Positions 55,200 to 64,000 of a stretch of 64,000 nt of DNA are shown piece after piece. Numbering within the stretch: the stretch's first letter is position 1; every line of letters starts with the position of its first letter. This DNA is from Liolophura sinensis (Eukaryota > Mollusca > Polyplacophora > Chitonida > Chitonidae): contig NC_088295.1 in assembly GCF_032854445.1 (NCBI RefSeq), forward strand, positions 41,715,385 to 41,779,384. The letters run 5' to 3'. The notes beneath the pieces were generated by a model, which saw only the letters and a program-made list of their open reading frames with translations, was not told the origin of the DNA and searched no databases. A program made the translations under genes and the position numbers.

Positions 55200-57178
55200 G
55201 TTGCTTCGCCACTAATTTCTATCAAGCCTATTTTGCCTCAAAATGAGACCAACCCACTCTCACCTATAATATACCTATATATAGACCTACCTAGTTTTCA
55301 TGTATAATTTCCATATATTTTGTCTATATTTTTAGTTAGTTGCCACACTAGTTAGTCAACTCATTTTGTGCAGGAGTCCCCTAGTGAGCCTGAATTAATT
55401 CATCTATATAACTTATTGCTGCAATAGATATATCATGTTCGGTTGTATATATGCTTTTAATGTGAAGCACAGAACATAATACATGGCTACGGTCAGCCTA
55501 TACTCTAAATGTTTCAATGGATAAAATTAATAGAGTTCAACGGTGAGGATGGCGAAAGACAACTCCTTTGTGTTAGAATCAGTTTTGACACCACCGGTTT
55601 GTGTAACCGGAATTTAGCGGACATTAAAGGCCAGCCGTAATATAAGTATATAAAAGTGTGGGCATTAAACCGCCTGTGAAAATTCCACTTGAATAAATGC
55701 TTGATGAAAATGACAGTCAGGAATCAAATTTCAACGCCTCAGCTTTGTTATTGACAATAAAAACAGCTGTCATATATCTAACTGTGATTAACGGTTTGCT
55801 CTAATGATGGTTTACTCCAACATAATATATAGCGCAGACCTCATTTGCTGTCACCTAAAGGGTTAATTTGTCCACTGGAACAGGGCAGATAACTCCTCCT
55901 GGCTTATATGACATGTTCCACCTGCGTCATCTTGTCAGTAACCAGTCTTCAACCAGTGGTAATCACTTGGGTATATTTGACTAGATGTGTTGACCGGAGA
56001 TTATCAGCTACGGTACAGATGTATAGGAAACCATTTGTTCGCTATAACCACATCCAGGCTTCTGTGTCTCCAGTTAGCATTTCAGCATTCGGCTTGTTCT
56101 GTTCACTGGTTTGTGATGTAAAACACATCCAGTAAAAGCCAGCTCGCATGTAAACCATTACAACATATAACCTACCCAGTGTCTTACTCCACGGGTAGTA
56201 CCCATTGATTTATGTCGCACCCCTAAGTCTATTTCACGGGTGACCTTCATGACATTACGCGCGGTTGTACTGTCAGTGCTGTTTATTACATGGATTACTA
56301 ATTCAGATGGACGTATTGGCTACTTGGTTGATGCCGACATGGTCTATATTTTATCACCACTTTACTTTGATCTGTATACTTTGATCTTCTTAATCGGTAC
56401 CAGTATCTGTATAATTCTTTGTTAAGGTTACGCAATCCGCACCTATGAAAGTAATCTATGCGTCGGTACCCGTATTTTAAACCGAGAGAAATAGTTATAG
56501 CGTAGTTTCAGAGTCAGAGTTCTTCTAACTCTCCTATACCTTGTCAGTCAGCAGTCTGATTGCACTTAGTGAGTTCTTAGTGGTCTCAGAAAGGACTTAA
56601 CTCGGGCGCCAGGTTATGATTTGTCCTTCTACAGATCCTTTCATACCCAAATTAACGCGCCAAGAAGTACACTCTGACGTACATGCAAGCCAGATACTCT
56701 CCACTGCAAACTAGATGGGCTGCTTACAAAAAGTTTCTATCGTTTACAAAAATATATTAACTCACAGTTTATCAATAGATAACCTATAGAGAAAATGGTA
56801 ATACAATACTTGCACAGAATTTTTTATAACAGGTCTCGAAATTATTGAAAACATTTGTGAACAAGAGTATGGTCTGTGTGCAATACAAAATGGCCGTCTT
56901 CGTAAACTTCTACAATTTCAAAATGCGAGTAAATTCGCATTTACTCAATTAAATCAATGTAAGTATATCAAATTAGCTAAAGACTTCAGGTTTATTTCAT
57001 TAAATTACAAAAGAACGAAGAAATGGTAGATAACACAATTTTAAAAGATAAAATTTTGTCCGGGGGAAGACTCTTCACACTATGTTTCCATAAGAAATAA
57101 AACACGTTAAATCGAACTCCATATTGAATGCAACGAAATAATTACTTAATATCACTTTTACTTTCTATTTCTGTCGTA
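55200..57178. other. No gene recognised
   Basis: AT-rich sequence with only short frames. No repeat match seen. Confidence 0.3.
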
Positions 57179-57180
57179 TA

Positions 57181-57266
57181 GCCGGGGACACACTAGACGG
57201 ATTTTTGCGTTCCTACAGATATATTTTGTGAATTTCGAAAAATCCGCCTGGTGTGTCCGCGCCGGC
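57181..57266. repeat. Short imperfect inverted repeat (MITE-like)
   Basis: GGACACACTAGACGGATTTT on the left matches the complement of AAAATCCGCCTGGTGTGTCC on the right with two differences, within GCCGG/CCGGC-type ends. The loop is about 30 bases. It resembles a miniature inverted-repeat element, though no target duplication was established. Confidence 0.65.
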
Positions 57267-57471
57267 GACGGGGTATTTCGCAGACGATCTTGTCCGCCCT
57301 ATTATTCACGATCAAAATATGATGAAAAATCGCAGAGGTCGTAGGTAACTCTGATGTAGGTGGTTTTGATGTGACTGGACCTTGTGAGCATTTCCAAAAT
57401 TAGTTAGACTAATAAATGTATACACTTGACCATTTACCAATTTGTACCAATTTGTCACTGCTTTAGTTTTA

Positions 57472-58137
57472 TTAAAACACATTCCTGATGGCAACAGAAT
57501 TGTCACCGACATGAGTTGTATGAAGAGATTCTTTAACAGCCATTCGATGGTTGCAGTTGCGTGATGTATGCGATGCATGACATCCGAGAGGAACAGGGAG
57601 AGGGCTACCTCGGAAATAACAGCGGTAGAGTCCATGTATTTGCCACAAGCGCTCCAGTCTGCGTGGGAGTAGCCCCAAAAACGGGAAATCCAGAGTTAAA
57701 AAGACCCTGAAACAGTTGAGGGAAGACGAAAACCATGGATGGGAATCCCTTGCCATTAGGGAAACCAAGACTTCTAGAACCCACTTGTAGAACATTGAAG
57801 AGAGCGGGCAGAGATGCAGACTGAGCAAACACAAACGTATGAACACGTCCACCGTTCTGCGAAAACAGCGTATGCCCTCAATACAAAGGAAGGTGTGTAA
57901 TGCATCCACCAAACAGCGGGGAGAGGAAACGACGACGTCTTCAATAGGAGGTACAACCGGCAAAGACTGGAAAGGAAACAGGAAAGAGCCTCCAAGAACC
58001 GCAAGGCCCGTCAGCGAGAAGCAATATAGACGAGAAGTGAGAGATTTCCGGCTCGAGAGATCAAGATCAGGATCCGGCGGTTTAGGAGTGATGTGAACTA
58101 AAGATGGGCTTGGATTCAAATGGAATCGAAACACCAT
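57472..58137 (-). other. 222-codon open frame of unknown meaning
   Basis: This is an unusually long open stretch for the area. The product begins MVFRFHLNPSPSLVHITPKP, is rich in Leu, Ser and Phe, and shows no domain I recognise. The opposite strand is also partly open (57839-58096). The local base composition is more GC-rich than the flanks. It could be a decayed gene in either strand or chance. There are no nearby signals for splicing that I trust. Confidence 0.15.
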
Positions 58138-58139
58138 AC

Positions 58140-59290
58140 GTCGTACCCAGTTTTCTCTGGGTGCATACAGTGTCTTTCATAAATTCCCTTATATAAAGTG
58201 TATATACAAAAACTGTGGAGTTCATGTCGTCAACGAGGAAGTCGTCTTCCACAATGAGGAAGGGTTTTCATCCAGTCAATACATATACATTTATTGTGAT
58301 TTTACTGACAACCTACATTGTGCTTAAAATTTATAATTATTAAGAACTGTTTTAATCCATAAATACGAAGACACCCCATATATGGGCTGTTTAAAAGCAA
58401 CTTATATGAACAGATGTCTAAATTATATTGTGGGAACTTTGTTGAGTTTTAATTGCGACAGTTCATGTAAGCTTGTTCGTGTAAAACTATTTACATTAAC
58501 GCTAGACTTCCCTACCCTGACGTGTGGCCTTAAATACGCATGCACTTAGCCACAAATATTGGCGCATTCGATGATAGAGTTGGCACATGTATGGATTTAA
58601 TGTGTATTATTGTGATCAGTAAAATGCGTTTTCCAATCAGATCGCCTGTGATTTTAGCACCTGTTGCTACCCAGTAATGATTTCAGCAAGATCTTACGTA
58701 TAAGATATTTTGGTCCGAAAAAGATGATTTTAGGTATTTTTGATGTTGCAATCTGATAATTCAGGACTACACTTTCCTTGCCCAATTCCGAATGCTCTAG
58801 TTAAATTGCCCCCCCCCCCCACCCCCCCAAAAATCAATTATAGATGTCCTGAAAAATAATGTTCACAACCTTCAGACAAGTAAAGTTTCATTCAATGACA
58901 AGGGTTGGGGGGGTGGGGGGGGCATACAGACTGATTACAAAGAGTCGGGTTGTAACATGGCCTTGAAATGCACACCAAGTTTCTTGCTGTGTTATTATAG
59001 CAGCAATAGATGGTGCTTTGTATTAAGAATGAGGTAGGTGAGATCGGGTTTCTGTAGAAAAAAGTACGGTGGGCTGCAGACGTGCTATAGCTTCTTTCGT
59101 TGACATGGATGGTTGTGTCCATAACCGTAAAATCGTGAATGTATTGAAAGGAAATTCATGAACTTTTGCTGAGATGATCATTGTGACTCATACCGTTGTG
59201 CCCTGTGGTCTTGCAGGTCTATCCTTTCATTAATTTGCATATTAATCAACTTAATTTGCCTATTTCTATAAGCATTTTTGTCATAGTTGT
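58140..59290. other. No gene recognised; C-rich and G-rich runs
   Basis: A run of C with one A lies at 58808-58828, and a G-rich run at 58905-58922. No coding sequence was recognised. Confidence 0.35.
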
Positions 59291-59297
59291 AAAAGGT

Positions 59298-59390
59298 AAT
59301 TTATTTCTTTATTTATTTAATTTTAAGCCGTAATAGAATACTTCACATATAAGAGGGCGGTCAACAGTATGGTGGAAGGAAACAAAAGAA
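59298..59390 (-). mobile_element. SINE, family 1, diverged tail
   Basis: TTTATTTATTTAATTTTAAG then CGTAATAGAATACTTCACAT and AGTATGGTGGAAGGAAAC are a worn copy of the tail. Confidence 0.65.
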
Positions 59391-59399
59391 AATTTCAAA

Positions 59400-62300
59400 G
59401 GTCATTACAAACAGTTTAACCTCGGAGTTGACCCTAATTGACCTTTAATACTGATTTAGGTGATTTAGCCTCTACCACATAATTAAGGTGTCTTGTAAGT
59501 ATTGGTGAACAGATCAAACTTTGCATGTATGTTCATTTTCCACCAGTTTTCAGTTCTGTAGATTCTGTTAAGGTAAAATCCAAGATTATTCGTTGCAAAT
59601 TAACCTTTAACCTTGTCTTAAGAGACCTTTCTACCACGTCAGGCGGTCTTAAGTAAGTAATCCTGATGAAAAGATGAAACAGTGCGATTTGAGTGTGGTT
59701 CAGCTTTGTAGCCTTTTATCAAACTAATGTGTAACTGGGTAAAGGGTTCAAATTCAAGATTTTCTTTTTGATGGTTTTGTCAATTCGTGACAAATTATGT
59801 CAGTAAGGCAATAGTTATTGCTTGTAATTTGATGCAACCTACCAAATTGTCTGATTCATACAAGCTTTTTTTGCCTATTATGTGTGTAACGTAGTATATG
59901 GTTCGTTTGGCAGTTATCGATGAAAGAAAACCATTAACGCATGACCTGTGATCTTTCTTAATTGACCTATCCACCACACATACATTTATTTCCATGCGAT
60001 TCCAGTGCTATAGTTTTATAGAGTCAACTAAATCCATAGCACTATAATTAGTGTTTGCCTTAATTATGTGGTCTTTTACCCTAAAATGTATGCCTTCGGT
60101 CATAGACTGATACATATAATTAGTGTGGTTATACACGTACAAGAAATACATGTGTATGTCACTGTCTAAGCCTTATCCCACCCACCAGTGACTGAACTTA
60201 AGGATTGCCATGATCAGGTAAGCTACCTGTACCCCACCAAACAATAAAACCTTATAAAATAGTATGGCATTGTTTGTTTTTATTTTACGACGGATATCTC
60301 CTTGCAAGAAATCAGTCCAAATGTCGAACTCATAAACTATTCAAACTTATAGAAATAAGACAATGGATTGTAAAGCGGTTACTAAGATAAAAATCTAATT
60401 TTTTACTCTGATATATAGAGATATTTATAAAACGTATACATCAGAGTAAAACTATTGCAGAGAACGTACGTATTGCCACATGCATAAAAACCCCCAATTT
60501 CTGAGAAAAGAAGGTCTAAAAATAAACTGTCTAAACTGTTTTCACTCCAAATATTTATTGATCTTGTTAACATGACCTGAGTGTTGTGTGTGTTCCGATA
60601 GGCTGATTCACCCGGAACTCTACAACACGTGACAGGAAATTGTTATTTGAAGCGGAATTTCATTCCATTTCTGTCCTTATTTGATCGATGCCAGGATTCC
60701 TAATTTCAAATATCAGTGATCTAAGCCTTTATCACCATCAGACGAGGAAACCATTTTATAGTAACCATGCTTAAACTTGCCCCTACACCTCCTCTAATTT
60801 TGTGACCTAGTGACCCACTTACTAAGTAGAAGACCTACATATGGGGTGGGAAAGCATATCGTTAATTCTACACCTCATGATATGACAAATTCTTGAGCAG
60901 TGGCAATATATATTGCTGCCAACAATATAATATATTGTTGGCAGCAAACGCATATGCATAGAAAGGTTGTGACATTGGATTCTGTGCATGCAAATATAGC
61001 TGCAATGGCTGAAATGAGGACAAGGTATACAATCTGAAATCATCTGAGTTCAACCAATTTAATTTCGAAAAACCACATACCGTACTGAACAGTTTTCTCT
61101 ACTCACTGAATCATTCATACTCCTGAATACATGAATCATAGATGCATACATGTGTAGTCTCAATTCATCGGGTGTCGCCTGCATGGAAACAACAAATGTT
61201 CCATGTGGGTGTCAAAAAATGACTTGCCGTCAAATATTTCTTGTAAATAAATTGCGTCAATCATTATAGGTGGTGAAGAAAGTAGGTTTACTGTCCTTCT
61301 CCACAGATACAGCAGTTTTCTTTTCTTTAACCAGTCAGGAATATACGTGAGTATATGCATGATCCATAGTCTACATATGTATCTCGCTTTGAGTTTTCTA
61401 GGTATTATAGAGAACCCAGGGTAATGATTCGAAGAAATCAGTAGAAAAAATCTGTAAAATGAGTAAGTGTTTAATGCCTTATTTTATTTCACGCATATAC
61501 ATCAACTATCTTTTGATCATTATAGTATACACTATAGCCCCAGTTTCAACACGTGTGTTTTACTTGGTATATCAAATACCTGGCTGTGCGTGACGGCAAC
61601 ACGTGGATTACCATATTAGGCCCCGGCCTACGCCTATATGAAGTCAGATTAGTGAAGTGTGTGTTGCGTGTGAGCGAAATAACTGGTGGCAGCTGTTTGC
61701 CGTATCGATCTTTGGGACGAGACAATTTGAGTTAGTCGCTGCATACGCGCATTCACGACAGGGGACAGCCAGGGTGACATCTTGTAGACCTACATTAGAA
61801 AGCTTGCTGATTTTGTTATATAACCGCTGCACGTGTAGAAAGTTTTAAAAGCTGATTTCTTATTTTATGGTTTTTTTCTTCTGAATAACATATAATTGTT
61901 GACATATAAATGAAATAAGCATGTGTGCGAGGCATATATACAAGTTAAAATCGTTGCATTTATTTATTTATTGTTTTAACCCAATAACATCATTATTACA
62001 CAGTGGAACATCGTTTATACCAGAAAACGAGACATGTAAGCGGGACAATTAAACATATCATACACTTTAAACGTACAGTAAACACACATTTCGCGAAAAT
62101 GTACTATCTGTTTCATGTTTCTACGAGGTCTCGACTTTTTAAACCAAAGCCTATTCATATTTCGTGTGGTATTAACTTGATCTCATTTATAACACGTTTA
62201 GCATTCTATTTTCTACACACCTCCCTTCATTTTACCGCTCTCTCGATGCTTAATACGTGACTTGGAGTAGAAGGTGGGAGGGGATTTCTTAGAGAAAAAA

Positions 62301-62905
62301 ACCCCATGGCATCCGGAGTACCGCCCAGTTAAATAGTCCAGCGATCGCCACACGTTCAATTCAAAAATCTGAAGTCAAAATGGATAACCCAGACTCCCTT
62401 TACTTGATAACCAAGTTTGATTGTATGATTATTAGAGCCTTTCTTTGTTCTCAGCTAACATGGAATATAAATGTGCTCTGTTTCGGCTAAAGTGGCACAT
62501 TTTGCTTCATTCTAACTAAACATTTTTTGGTGAAGTGTGCGTAATTTCTTTTTAGTGTTGGCATCAAAAGTATCATTTTAATAAGATTATACTGTACTTA
62601 TGATAGCGCATTTTTACACACAAAACTTTTGGTGAAATACAGCAAGTACAAATATTCTTCAACATGCTTGCACGGTATTACTATTTGCTTTAAATGAAAC
62701 AGACTATAGGCAAACGCCCTTTACGGATTCTTCCAGGTAGAGATATATTCATCTTGCAACCGTTAACAGATCGATGAAGAAAATGTGAATCTAAAAAGAA
62801 ATATAAGAATATTCCGCAATATTCCGTTAACTTTCGCAACGTTAACTGATGGGTCTATTATTTATTCTTCCATATCAACCTTTCTTACTGAATGAAATTA
62901 TTAAT
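59400..62905. other. No gene recognised
   Basis: Only short unsupported frames, apart from one short hairpin (60914-60946). Confidence 0.3.
60914..60946. repeat. Perfect 15-bp inverted repeat
   Basis: TGCTGCCAACAATAT (60914-60928) and its complement (60932-60946) are separated by AAT. It lies in non-coding AT-rich sequence. Confidence 0.9.
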
Positions 62906-62909
62906 TTCA

Positions 62910-63100
62910 TTTGATTGGAAATTTACGCATGAATATTTCACTTATACGACGGCCGTCAGCGTTATATATAATGGAGGGAAACCGGGCAGAGCCCGGAGGG
63001 AAAACAACGACCATCCGCAGCTTGCTTTCAGACTTTCGCACGTACAACCGGAAAGGAAGCAAGCATGTATCAGTTGGACTTGAACTCAGACAGAAAGTCA
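62910..63100 (-). mobile_element. SINE, family 1, diverged
   Basis: TGAATATTTCACTTATACGA, GAAACCGGGCAGAGCCCGGA, CGACCATCCGCAGCTTGCTT and GTTGGACTTGAACTCA are in family order on the minus strand. The A-box side is missing. Confidence 0.88.
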
Positions 63101-63104
63101 GAAT

Positions 63105-64000
63105 CAATGTATTCTGTTATTACAACATAATCCTGCGTCATGGTCAAGGCAATATCCTATTAGTCTCACAAAATCTTTATGTTGATTTAATAGAATATCT
63201 GTGGTGTATTAAACGGAATAATCTGCTGCAATAACAGAATACATTCTGGTATCACTCAGGGGGTACGTAGCCAACTGAGTCAGAGTTTATTAAATTCAAG
63301 GGTATACATGTATGGAGATTTTGAAAAGACAGCATATAAAAGATATATATTGCAGTATAGTATAAAGGATAGTATACATCTATTATATACTCCTCTATAA
63401 ACAACTCATTCAGAATAACGAATACATACACAGGCTTTCATATCTTGAGGCAACATACAACTACTTGTATATACACTATAGCTGCATATGTACACGTGGT
63501 ACTAGGTCAGTGGCCAGCTATTCAGTGTTTTAATTGTGACGTATCTTTCTCCTGATTTTGTTACACGTATGCATGTACCACTTTAGGTGAACACAGTTTA
63601 GTTTGTGAATATATAGCCGTCAGCATCGTGTCCGGGTGACTGGTACATGTGACGTCTAATGTTCCGTTTACATGCATGTATGCTAGGTCTATACTCACAT
63701 ACGCACATGTTTGAATGGCACGCTGAAATTAGCATACCATGTAATAGTGCGATAATTTGCTTTTATTAGGTGACCCTGATGTATTGAATCTATATATAAC
63801 CCTCACAAGCCAGTAGATGTTACATATGAACGATCTTATTGTGGGTATAGATCCTGCATTTGTGGTTTTGCATGGCGCAAATACATCTTTCTCGAGATTT
63901 CATTGTCAGGCTACATCAGGAATGGTTCAAATAGTAAATATCATTACGATAAATTCAAGTCCACTATATAACTTAAATTTACGTCGAATATACACTCTTC
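63105..64000. other. No gene recognised
   Basis: Short frames only and no repeat match seen. Confidence 0.3.

Noticed and set aside
57472-58137. A host gene on the minus strand
   Set aside because: No recognisable domain, and the opposite strand is also partly open. It is kept only as an open stretch of low confidence.
58808-58922. C-rich and G-rich runs as a quadruplex regulatory site
   Set aside because: They are homopolymer-like runs without a nearby gene, and simple slippage explains them.

Overview
This is a eukaryotic, AT-rich window whose repeats point to a lophotrochozoan, most likely a mollusc. The organism call rests on a tRNA-derived SINE, present in a dozen or so copies, whose 3' tail reads like the widespread molluscan SINE (my recognition, not a search). 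The window is dominated by transposable elements in various stages of decay. Only one convincing host gene is visible: a DUF229 (alkaline-phosphatase/sulfatase-fold) protein on the minus strand at about 17.2-19.2 kb. Its C-terminal segment lies in the -1 frame. A broken copy of the same C-terminal segment lies at 13.26-13.60 kb.

Layout. 0-7.8 kb: two Ty3/Gypsy-type elements on the minus strand, joined inside one open frame near 2.69 kb. One (B) runs from RNase H to the integrase tail, the other (A) from Gag to integrase, and three SINEs sit inside them. 7.8-17.2 kb: mostly non-coding, with SINE pieces, tails of a Penelope-like element and a three-copy local repeat. 17.2-19.2 kb: the DUF229 gene. 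23.0-24.5 kb: a decayed Crypton/DUF3504-type tyrosine recombinase. 25.0-25.25 kb: a near-perfect 70-bp-arm hairpin with a duplicated arm. 26.4-28.1 kb: a Penelope-like (PLE) reverse transcriptase.

30.3-38.8 kb is a nest. A tyrosine-recombinase/SGNH-hydrolase element appears to be split by a Ty3/Gypsy element (about 30.73-38.09 kb), which is itself interrupted by a second PLE copy (about 32.69-33.90 kb). A second copy of the recombinase element lies at 41.1-42.6 kb. 43.4-51.2 kb holds PLE tails, a third PLE RT fragment, a second dispersed repeat family and one possible unassigned exon (45.55 kb). 52.15-53.38 kb is an element with terminal inverted repeats of about 340 bp. 54.3-55.2 kb is a Gag remnant with a zinc knuckle. 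55.2-64 kb is almost empty apart from SINE pieces and two short hairpins.

There is no operon-like organisation. The genes relate to one another mainly by insertion history. All recognisable transposon proteins are broken, and several have lost individual catalytic residues. Domain calls are from motif reading by eye; none was confirmed by a database search.
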